7,166 nt of DNA from contig JBGOUJ010000405.1 in the NCBI GenBank assembly GCA_041477005.1, positions 1 through 7,166 of the forward strand. The letters run 5' to 3'. Positions 1-5,895 of this stretch are shown here, piece after piece (position 1 is the stretch's first letter; every line of letters starts with the position of its first letter). The notes under the pieces were generated by a model. It saw only the letters and a list, made by a program, of their open reading frames with translations. It searched no databases and had not been told where the DNA came from. The position numbers were made by a program, and so were the translations under genes. This stretch comes from JBGOUJ01 sp041477005 (lineage in GTDB: Bacteria > Acidobacteriota > Terriglobia > Bryobacterales > JACQDG01).

Positions 1-138
1 GACGCAGAATAGCTGCCGATAATATGGGCGTTGCGGCGCGACGAACTGTGCGGTCCCGGCCTCTGCCCGGATGCGCCCGAGGGGGAAGGCCAGCGGTGCG
101 ACCATTGCCCGCCCGACAGGCTGGACGCCGCCCAATGC
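1..138. other. Unassigned 5' edge, possible Cys-rich gene remnant
   Basis: No intact gene is visible. In the plus frame opening at 31 the translation includes RCDHCPPDRLDAAQ (about 91-132), a CxxC-containing stretch that looks more protein-like than its surroundings. It could be the remnant of a small Cys-pair protein interrupted at the start of the toxin relic at 139. The frame has no clear ribosome binding site and after 139 it crosses the relic out of register, so the open frame to 612 is not a real gene. This is a weak reading. Confidence 0.2.
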
Positions 139-264
139 CGAGAGACAGTCAGATCTGCGACTACGCGCGGCAGCATGGCTTCGTTCCTGCTGACGAACGA
201 CCCTCGATTTTCCCCTGATCCTGGCGCACACCAAAGAGGCAGCTCCCAGCATTGTGCTGTTGCG
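139..264 (+). repeat. Long direct repeat, copy 1
   Basis: This 126 bp matches 3914-4037 in the same orientation. The first 37 bases (139-175 versus 3914-3950) are identical. Over the full length I count about 10 mismatches and two single-base insertions in this copy, roughly 90% identity. Upstream of base 139 and downstream of about 264 the two loci show no visible similarity. Confidence 0.85.
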
Positions 265-283
265 GGACCGTCGACCTGTGTAG
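139..283 (+). pseudogene. DUF5615 (PIN-like) toxin fragment, copy 1, frameshifted
   Basis: Broken remnant of a DUF5615 family protein, the PIN-like toxin half of many bacterial toxin-antitoxin pairs and usually about 110-120 residues long. The similarity is spread over three plus frames: RDSQICDYARQHGFV, then LLTND, then FPLILAHTKEAAPSIVLLR, ending at a TAG at 281-283. Comparison with the second copy at 3914 explains this by two single-base insertions, one near 184 and one near 204. The first third of the domain, with its N-terminal acidic residue, is absent, and similarity is lost after about 264. No DUF433-like antitoxin is seen upstream. The family assignment rests on remembered sequence patterns, mainly the YAR..GFVLLTND.DFP core; the frameshifts are read directly. 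It is surely non-functional. Confidence 0.65.
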
Positions 284-981
284 AGTCTCCACAACTTCGA
301 GTGCCCTTTGGCCATCAGGCCGAACATTTGCCTGGCGGCTGCCTCCGGCCGGAATCGGCTCGGCCTGCGGGCGGCGCATCGAGGTCTGGCGTCTCTCTGA
401 TCGGAGGCGGGCGAGTTTCGCGGAGGGTTCGAAGCCGGGTGGGGCCCCCGGGACGTGCCCAGCCTCATCCGGGGTTCGCTCCCAACCGTTTCCTTGTCCA
501 ACCGCAGGGGTTCGGGCAGCGGGCCGCTCGCCGGCGCGGCCGTCACTGCCAGTCGGGGCGCTGCCGGCCGGGCAGTTGGAATGTTGCGCCTGCACGGGTT
601 TGGACCCCATGATCGCTTCCTAGCCTCGGGTGAATACCCTATATCTCAGTACCTTTGTCGCGATGTAAGTTAGAGCTTAGCCTTACCTTTGTTCGGTACT
701 GCTGCTCTATTTCAATCACTACCAACAATCGGTACATTTGTCTGAGCGAGTACAGTGGTGGTTTCAATACCTATCGACGGCTGGGACAGCAGGCAGGGCA
801 GGAATCTGTATCGCTTCGCTGCCGCGGTCCTGGTCCCGGCCATTGGGGACATTCGCGGCCGGCATTCGTGGCCCAACCTTTCAACCCCAATTCAGTCGAG
901 AAGCTCCGACGACGGTTCCGGATGTGTTCCTCCGCGCAATGCCGGCGTAGCCTTTTTTGCGGCCGGGAACTTGAGGGTGGA
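284..981. other. Long non-coding or decayed stretch before the c-di-GMP gene
   Basis: No convincing gene was found on either strand. Positions 284-615 are very GC-rich; the open frames there (for example 161-610 minus and 252-623 plus) are low-complexity, rich in Arg, Gly and Pro, and resemble no family I know. About 620-770 is clearly more AT-rich and carries repeated TACCTTTGT-like words, so it is the likeliest promoter region for the gene at 982, but I could not identify a good -35/-10 pair. The c-di-GMP frame stays open back to 655, yet the extra 109 codons are Arg/Cys-rich and unlike a conserved domain, so I treat them as upstream DNA. Confidence 0.5.
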
Positions 982-3510
982 ATGAGGCGACCGCGAAGCA
1001 TCCTCAGCCGGTACCTGCCCCCAGGGCTCTACTTTTGGATCATACTCTTGATAGGGATGGCCGCCGCCGTCCGGATGGGGACCCAGCCCGGAAAGGCTAC
1101 CGGGACGACTTTCGTTGTGCTGTTGTTCTTTGCCTGCGCCACGGCTCCTTTAAAAGTGCACTTGCCCGGAGCGGACCACGCCGTCTCGCTTTCGTCTGTC
1201 TTCACCTTTGCGGCCATAACCGAGCTGCCGGCCGGCTACGCTCTTTTCATCGTCAGCGTGGCATTGCTCTATCAGTCGCTGGTCTATGTCGAGTCGCTGC
1301 CTCGATGGCGGGAAATCGCCTTCGATCTTGCTTCCGCAAGCGTAGCGACGCTGTTCACCTACAGGGTCTATTGTTATCTGAATGCGGAGCTGGGATTAAA
1401 GCGACTCCTGTCGCTAGTGGGCGCCGCGGTGACTTATTTCGCCATCACCAGCGCGACCGGCGCGGTCCAGATCGCACTCCAATCGGGGGAAGCCCCCTGG
1501 CGCATCTGGAACCGGAGGTTCTTCTGGACGGCGCCGCTCTACTTGCTGGCGGCGGTAGCCGTTGACATGACCCAGACGCTGCTGGATGCATCCACGGCGT
1601 CCCAACGGCTGATGGCACTGGCTCTCATCTTCCTGGGATATCGCTATGTGAAACACTATTTTGGCCGGCTCCACGACCAACAAGATCACGGCCGGAAGAT
1701 GGAGGAGCTCCGCCAACGGACGATTGAGGCCTTGGCAGTGGCGATTGAGGCCAAGGACGGTGCTACGGCGGGTCACCTGCGGCGGGTCAAACGGAATGCC
1801 ATTCGGTTGGCAAAGAAGCTGCGTTTCTCCGAGATCGAGATCAAGACCGTGGAGTTGGGGGCGGTGCTGCACGACGTGGGAAAGGTCGCCGTGGCGGACT
1901 ATGTTCTGGGCAAGCCCGGCCGCCTGACCGAAAACGAATTCAACCAGATCGCCGTGCATGCAACGGTGGGCGCCGATATTGTCTCGGCGGTTCAGTTCCC
2001 CTACCCAGTCGAAGAGGTAGTGCTCAGCCACCACGAGCATTGGGACGGTTCGGGTTATCCGCGCCAATTGAAGGGTCCTCAGATCCCACGACTAGCGCGC
2101 GTGTTAACCGTGGTGGATTGTTTCGACGCCCTGGTCTCGGATCGTCCTTATCGGGCGGCGCTCCCTGTGCAGAGAGCGGTGGAGTTGATGCGGGAGCAAA
2201 GAGAAAAGTTGTTTGATCCCGAGATCCTGGATGCCTTTCTCGATGAGCTGCCGGACTTCGTGGAAGATCTCCAGCGGGAGCTTGACGCGGAACGTTCCCA
2301 GTTGCGGCTCGCCGGGGGGCCTACTCCGCGGGTTCGTCAGACCTGGCTTACTGATGCCGAGTTTAACGAAGCAGCCCTGCGCCTCAAAACTCTGGAAAAA
2401 CTCGCCTCGACGCCGGAACAACTGGTCTTGCTTTACGACATTCTTCAGATCCTGGGCGCCGACCTGGAGACCCCGGAGAGCTTAAAACGGACCCTGGCAA
2501 TGTTGCAGCGGGTGATCCCCCACCAGAAGGCCGGCATTTTCATCCTGGAAGGGGAAAACTACGTGTTGGTTCAGGGGGAAGGGATACCGGAGCACTGCAA
2601 CTCTCGCTTGGCCCTGCCGGCGCTGCAAGGCGCCATGGCAGAAGCGGCCGCCGCTCGGAAACCAGTCATCGCGGAAGGACCACCGGTCGAGTTTCACGCA
2701 AGAGTGGCGCCCAGGTACTGGGATGATGTGCGGTGCACGCTTGCTGCCCCGTTGATCCTGGACGAAGCGGTTATTGGTGGGGTGGCGCTGTGCTCATCGG
2801 CCACGAGAAATTTCGACCAGGGGCAGGCTTGGTTCCTGAGCCTGATCACCGGGAAGCTGGCCTCTACGGTCGCCTCGATACGGGCTCTTGAGAAGCTCCG
2901 CCTGGATGCCACTACGGACCCGCTGACAAAGCTCCTCAATGCCCGGGCGACATTTCAAACACTGGAGAAGGAGATCGGGCGAGCCTCGCGGGAAGGCACG
3001 TCGCTGGCGGTCTTGTTCATGGATCTGGATCGACTCAAGCCGGTCAACGACAGCCACGGGCATAGGGCTGGTGACAAGCTCTTGAGCGAAACTGCTCAAA
3101 GACTGAGAGCGTTCCTGCGGACCTACGATTCTCTCGGTAGGGTGGGGGGTGACGAGTTCCTGGCGATTCTGACCGGTATCGATCCGGAAAGTCTGCCGGC
3201 CAGGGTAATGAATTTGGAGCAAGCGGTAGCGAGGAACGTGGTAACGGTCACCGAGGGAGTCGAAGTGGCGACCACGATTAGTATAGGGGTGGCATGTTAT
3301 CCGCAGGACGGCGCCGATGCCGAAGAGCTGATCTTCCGCAGCGACCAGAGAATGTACATCGACAAGAGCCGAGAGCCGACCCCCGTGGAGAGAAGCCTCG
3401 GCCTCGAGGACGCTCGCGAAGCTACATCCACCTGTGGTGAGGACGGTGTCTTTCGCCTGGGGCTGGGTTTGGAAGGCGTTGGCCTCCACGAGCCCCGATA
3501 CCGTCGATGA
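982..3510 (+). CDS. Membrane HD-GYP/GAF/GGDEF protein, predicted bifunctional c-di-GMP enzyme
   Basis: Predicted to both hydrolyse and make the second messenger cyclic di-GMP at the inner membrane (842 residues). Residues 1-225 form a membrane sensor with about eight hydrophobic segments (near 16-32, 42-56, 66-80, 84-103, 112-133, 142-166, 180-196, 209-223). An HD-GYP domain (about 246-430) keeps H265, the HDVGK motif (297-301), H326 and HHEHWDGSGYP (350-360), so phosphodiesterase activity is expected. A GAF-like domain spans about 478-635. The GGDEF domain (about 642-797) has an intact GGDEF (722-726) and an RTYD inhibitory site (713-716) five residues before it, indicating an active, product-inhibited cyclase. 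I chose ATG 982, preceded by GAGGG at 973-977 and followed by a basic stretch and the first membrane helix; the frame is open further upstream to 655 but reads poorly. A 45-residue tail of no known domain ends the protein. The ligand sensed is unknown. Confidence 0.93.
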   Translation: MRRPRSILSRYLPPGLYFWIILLIGMAAAVRMGTQPGKATGTTFVVLLFFACATAPLKVHLPGADHAVSLSSVFTFAAITELPAGYALFIVSVALLYQSLVYVESLPRWREIAFDLASASVATLFTYRVYCYLNAELGLKRLLSLVGAAVTYFAITSATGAVQIALQSGEAPWRIWNRRFFWTAPLYLLAAVAVDMTQTLLDASTASQRLMALALIFLGYRYVKHYFGRLHDQQDHGRKMEELRQRTIEALAVAIEAKDGATAGHLRRVKRNAIRLAKKLRFSEIEIKTVELGAVLHDVGKVAVADYVLGKPGRLTENEFNQIAVHATVGADIVSAVQFPYPVEEVVLSHHEHWDGSGYPRQLKGPQIPRLARVLTVVDCFDALVSDRPYRAALPVQRAVELMREQREKLFDPEILDAFLDELPDFVEDLQRELDAERSQLRLAGGPTPRVRQTWLTDAEFNEAALRLKTLEKLASTPEQLVLLYDILQILGADLETPESLKRTLAMLQRVIPHQKAGIFILEGENYVLVQGEGIPEHCNSRLALPALQGAMAEAAAARKPVIAEGPPVEFHARVAPRYWDDVRCTLAAPLILDEAVIGGVALCSSATRNFDQGQAWFLSLITGKLASTVASIRALEKLRLDATTDPLTKLLNARATFQTLEKEIGRASREGTSLAVLFMDLDRLKPVNDSHGHRAGDKLLSETAQRLRAFLRTYDSLGRVGGDEFLAILTGIDPESLPARVMNLEQAVARNVVTVTEGVEVATTISIGVACYPQDGADAEELIFRSDQRMYIDKSREPTPVERSLGLEDAREATSTCGEDGVFRLGLGLEGVGLHEPRYRR

Positions 3511-3557
3511 CACCGTTCTCGCGGTCTGTGGTCGCAGGGCCGGGCTTCCGCCGGTTG

Positions 3558-3577
3558 CGGGCGCAATCGGGCGCCCG
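3558..3577 (+). terminator. Possible weak terminator hairpin after the c-di-GMP gene
   Basis: A perfect 7-bp GC stem, CGGGCGC (3558-3564) with GCGCCCG (3571-3577) and a 6-base loop, lies 47 bases after the stop codon and is followed only by a short GTTT run. The stem is strong but the U-tract is poor, so it could be a weak intrinsic terminator or simply a stable 3' end structure separating the enzyme gene from the pilin gene. Confidence 0.35.
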
Positions 3578-3607
3578 GTTTAGGTAAATCCTGCTTGGAG
3601 ATGGTAC

Positions 3608-3647
3608 TTGTGCTCCATTGTGAGCCAGGGCGGGGTCAGTGCAAAAT
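3608..3647 (+). promoter_or_regulatory. Candidate pilin promoter with a 10-bp tandem repeat
   Basis: TTGTGCTCCA (3608-3617) is followed immediately by TTGTGAGCCA (3618-3627), a tandem repeat matching at 8 of 10 bases with a period of about one helical turn. The second unit starts with TTGTGA (3618-3623), a 4/6 match to a sigma-70 -35 box, with CAAAAT (3642-3647) 18 bases on as a 4/6 -10 box. No sigma-54 element with correct spacing was found. This is a weak prediction placed in the only gap in front of the pilin gene. Confidence 0.22.
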
Positions 3648-3667
3648 GCGTCGTAGAGTGATGAACC

Positions 3668-3700
3668 TGAATCACAAAACGGGCGAACCGTTTGAGTCAC
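3668..3700 (+). promoter_or_regulatory. Structured pilin leader: hairpin between two TGANTCA dyads
   Basis: A perfect 6-bp inverted repeat, AAACGG (3677-3682) and CCGTTT (3688-3693) with a 5-base loop, is flanked by TGAATCAC (3668-3675) and TGAGTCAC (3693-3700). Each of these contains a TGA-N-TCA dyad, 25 bases apart. It sits just before the pilin ribosome binding site. It could be an operator pair or an mRNA leader structure; the function is inferred only. Confidence 0.3.
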
Positions 3701-3720
3701 GAATTCAATAGGAGGAGAGA

Positions 3721-3909
3721 ATGATGGACAGACTTTATACCTTGACAGCCAAGATCATCCGCGAGGAACGCGGTCAAGATCTGGTGGAATATGCACTACT
3801 GGCCGGCTTCATCGCCGTTGCCGCTGGCGCGTTGCTACCCGGCATTTCGACCAGCATCAGCACGATCTTCAGCCGCATGGCTTCGGTTCTGTCTAACGCC
3901 GCCTCGTAA
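3721..3909 (+). CDS. flp: Flp-family type IVb prepilin
   Basis: Small structural prepilin (62 residues) of the Flp/Fap family that is assembled by Tad systems into adhesive pili. A short basic leader ends at Gly18; the predicted prepilin peptidase cut lies between G18 and Q19, giving a mature protein starting QDLVEYALLAGF with the family's Glu at +5 (E23) and Tyr at +6 (Y24), then one hydrophobic helix and a Ser/Ala-rich end. Length and motif fit the family well. AGGAGG at 3710-3715 is a strong ribosome binding site; it lies 5 bases before the first ATG and 8 before the second (3724), so either start is possible and the second may be preferred. It follows the c-di-GMP gene by 210 bp and probably has its own promoter. 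No Tad ATPase, secretin or prepilin peptidase gene is present here, so its assembly machinery must be elsewhere. A broken toxin fragment begins 4 bases after the stop. Confidence 0.92.
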   Translation: MMDRLYTLTAKIIREERGQDLVEYALLAGFIAVAAGALLPGISTSISTIFSRMASVLSNAAS

Positions 3910-3913
3910 TATA

Positions 3914-4037
3914 CGAGAGACAGTCAGATCTGCGACTACGCGCGGCAGCAGGGGTTCGTCCTGCTGACGAACAACCTGGATTTTCCCCTGATCCCGGCGC
4001 ACACCAAAATGGCGGCTGCCGGCATTGTGCTGTTGCG
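3914..4037 (+). repeat. Long direct repeat, copy 2
   Basis: This 124 bp corresponds to 139-264, with about 90% identity and the first 37 bases identical. Both copies start at the same base of the toxin-family sequence even though what precedes them is unrelated. Confidence 0.85.
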
Positions 4038-4204
4038 CGGAGAGCCGCTCGTACCGGAGGCACGCGCCACGGCTTCTCAAGGCCATCCAGGACTGCGCTG
4101 AGGAGCTCGCCTGCGGGGCAGTGCTGACTCTCGAAGGATCGACCGGGCGCGCTGAGATCCACCGGCGCGGCAGGGTTACAGGCCGCGGGAAGCCGCCAGA
4201 GTAA
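3914..4204 (+). pseudogene. DUF5615 (PIN-like) toxin fragment, copy 2, truncated and frameshifted
   Basis: Second remnant of a DUF5615 PIN-like toxin, longer than copy 1. It starts inside the domain as RDSQICDYARQQGFVLLTNN and continues LDFPLIPAHTKMAAAGIVLLRGEP in one frame to about 4070, where a one-base shift occurs. That frame stops at 4099-4101, while the family's C-terminal part (LLKAIQDCAEELACGAVLTL) continues in the next frame from 4073 and reaches a stop at 4202-4204. The first third of the domain and any start codon are missing. The usual TND acid position reads TNN here, a further sign of decay. It lies in the same frame as the pilin, directly after the pilin stop, and its end overlaps the 3' end of the convergent gene at 4176. 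Non-functional; the family name comes from the recalled pattern. Confidence 0.7.
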
Positions 4205-5267
4205 GCTTCTTCCCCGACGTCCGATCCTCGATCGTCAGCTTGCCGCCCTCCAACACCACGTCATCCACTTTCTGGAATCCCTCGGGCGTGCGCGTATAGA
4301 ACATCAGGAAGGCCGACCCGATCTTCGATTTGGCCGGCAGCCATCGGTAGGTCGGAGCGCCAAACATGGTATTAGTCTCGATCACCTCGCGGCGGGGCAG
4401 GTCGAAGGGCTGGGTGGCAAACTCCAATCCGCGGGCCATCTTCTCGGCGGCAGGGTAGAACTCCCAGAGCTGCGTCCAGGGGTATTCCTCTCTCCGAAAA
4501 ACGTACCCGAGCAGCAACCGCTTCTCCGGATGGAAGGCGGTGACGAAAACCAGCCTTCGGGATGTGTCCATCAGGGAAGTGGTGTGGTCCCCAACCGGCG
4601 TGGCTGCGGGCACGGGGCGGACGTCAATCGACTCCCCGTCGAGCCCGGGCGCCATGGGCCAGGTGAATTCCTTGAACGAGACGAGGCGATGCGGCTTCTC
4701 GCTCTGCGATTCATGGGAGCGCGTCATCGCCCGCTTGGCCGACATCTCGACGACCGTCTTCCCCAGCTCCAGAAAGGGCGGGCCGATCGTGGCATGCTCC
4801 CCCCAATTGATGGGCCGGTCGAAGGCCAGCAGGTTCTCCAGCTCGCTTTCGACATAGACCACGTTCTCGCCATCGACCATGCGGATGGTCCGGCGGAAGA
4901 CCTCCTGGACCAGGGGGAGCGTCGCGGAAAACGCCACGGTTGTAGCGCCGTCTTTCCTCTCCGAGGAGAGCGTCTCCCAAGGCGTACGGTTCGCTTCCCC
5001 ATGGCCGGGCAGTCCGGCCTTGCGCTCCTCCGGCGAGACGGGACCGAAGCCGTCGACGCAAACGAAATGACCCATGCCGGCGCGCAGCGGGCTGAGCTTG
5101 TCCGGGTCGTCCTTCATCACAAGCTGAACCATGGCCCCGCCCTGCGTGCGCATCGTGAGCGCCAGCTTGTCATTCGAGATCACCACCACCGGCCGGCCGT
5201 CGAGCGTGAGACGTTCTTGTGCCATAGCTGAAAAGGCGAAAACCAGAAGGATTGACAGTATCCGCAT
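4176..5267 (-). CDS. Secreted galactose-mutarotase-fold protein (aldose epimerase-like)
   Basis: Predicted exported carbohydrate-binding or sugar-epimerising protein of 363 residues. Residues 1-16 form a signal peptide (MRILSILLVFAFSAMA, cut likely before QE). The body is beta-rich and carries features of the galactose mutarotase-like superfamily: a GHGEANRTPWE stretch (88-98) resembling the HG..R...W region of aldose epimerases, and NWGEHATIGPPFLE (154-167). By analogy H89 and H158 could be the catalytic His pair, and an acidic residue near E282 or E297 the base; these assignments are inferred. Start: an in-frame TGA lies three codons upstream (5274-5276), fixing ATG 5265-5267, though no good ribosome binding site is seen. 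It is the last gene of a three-gene minus-strand cluster, 25 bp after the phosphatase. True substrate unknown; it may be a non-enzymatic sugar-binding relative. Confidence 0.7.
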   Translation of the reverse strand: MRILSILLVFAFSAMAQERLTLDGRPVVVISNDKLALTMRTQGGAMVQLVMKDDPDKLSPLRAGMGHFVCVDGFGPVSPEERKAGLPGHGEANRTPWETLSSERKDGATTVAFSATLPLVQEVFRRTIRMVDGENVVYVESELENLLAFDRPINWGEHATIGPPFLELGKTVVEMSAKRAMTRSHESQSEKPHRLVSFKEFTWPMAPGLDGESIDVRPVPAATPVGDHTTSLMDTSRRLVFVTAFHPEKRLLLGYVFRREEYPWTQLWEFYPAAEKMARGLEFATQPFDLPRREVIETNTMFGAPTYRWLPAKSKIGSAFLMFYTRTPEGFQKVDDVVLEGGKLTIEDRTSGKKLTLAASRGL

Positions 5268-5292
5268 GGCCGATCATTGTACCGTGAAGCCC

Positions 5293-5895
5293 TCACCTCA
5301 CCCCGCGCTGCCTTAACTCCTCCTCGAGCGCCTCGGCCCCCCGGAACTGCACCGCATCCAGCCCCTGCCGCCTGCCGCCCTCCACAAATTCCGCCACATC
5401 ATCGGTATAAAAACACTCCTCCGGCCTGCACCCCGCCTGCCGAATCGCCTCCTCATAGATACGCTCGGAAGGCTTCATCGCCCCGACTTCGTAGGAAAGC
5501 ACGTGAGCGTCGAATTGCCCCACCACCGGGTAGGTCCGCCGGATCTTGCGAAAGTGGATGTCGTTGGTATTGGAAAGCAGCACCATCCGATAGCGCCGCC
5601 GCAACCCCGCCAGCCACGGCTCGGCCAGCAACGGCTCGGGCAGGAATATCGTGGACCACAGATCGCAAAACTGCTCGTAGGAAACGCGCAGGCTCAGCAG
5701 CTCCGACAGCCGCCGGAAAAACTCCTCGCTCGAGATTTCGCCGCGCTCGTAAGGCGGCACCAGCCCCGAGCTGGAGATCCGTTTCGGAATCTCTTCCGCC
5801 GAGTAGGGTGAGTAGCCCTCGATCGCTCGATAGCCGCGCCGGAAGTCGAACGCCACTATCACGTTCCCCAGGTCGAAAAGCAACGCTTTAATCAC
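5293..5895 (-). CDS. HAD-superfamily phosphatase, YihX-like
   Basis: Cytosolic HAD phosphatase of 200 residues, close in pattern to E. coli YihX, an alpha-D-glucose-1-phosphatase. Motif I is FDLGNVIV with nucleophile D8; the usual second Asp is Gly10, as in YihX itself. The cap region contains ERGEISSEEF (50-59), and then come motif II LLSNTN (106-111, S108), motif III Lys K141 in MKPSERIY, and motif IV YTDD (163-166). The start codon is GTG (5893-5895) with TGAGGA (5905-5910) upstream at 9-base spacing. The start overlaps the kinase stop by 8 bp, which suggests translational coupling. With a sugar kinase upstream and a mutarotase-like protein downstream, a hexose-phosphate substrate such as glucose-1-phosphate is likely, but specificity cannot be read from sequence alone. 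Confidence 0.88.
   Translation of the reverse strand: MIKALLFDLGNVIVAFDFRRGYRAIEGYSPYSAEEIPKRISSSGLVPPYERGEISSEEFFRRLSELLSLRVSYEQFCDLWSTIFLPEPLLAEPWLAGLRRRYRMVLLSNTNDIHFRKIRRTYPVVGQFDAHVLSYEVGAMKPSERIYEEAIRQAGCRPEECFYTDDVAEFVEGGRRQGLDAVQFRGAEALEEELRQRGVR

Noticed and set aside
425..450. tRNA-like GGGTTCGAAGCC
   Set aside because: It resembles a T-loop, but the flanking bases do not pair into a T-stem and no acceptor, D or anticodon arms are present.
31..612. 193-residue open frame on the plus strand and the 149-residue frame opposite it
   Set aside because: It crosses the frameshifted toxin relic out of register and is otherwise Arg/Gly/Pro-rich with no family resemblance; long frames are expected by chance in GC-rich DNA.
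655..981. In-frame extension of the c-di-GMP protein by 109 residues
   Set aside because: The translation is Arg/Cys-rich with no domain character and no ribosome binding site at 655, whereas ATG 982 has GAGGG upstream and precedes a normal basic N-terminus and membrane helix.
600..981. c-di-GMP riboswitch upstream of the c-di-GMP enzyme
   Set aside because: I looked for GEMM-type conserved blocks here and before the pilin and found none in the right order.
1414..2067. 217-residue minus-strand frame inside the c-di-GMP gene
   Set aside because: It is a shadow of the strongly supported HD-GYP coding sequence.
3602..3617. Sigma-54 promoter before the pilin (TGGTAC...GC)
   Set aside because: The GG and GC elements are 8 bases apart rather than the required 12.
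4530..5231. 233-residue plus-strand frame opposite the mutarotase-like gene
   Set aside because: It is a shadow frame; the minus-strand protein has a signal peptide and family motifs.
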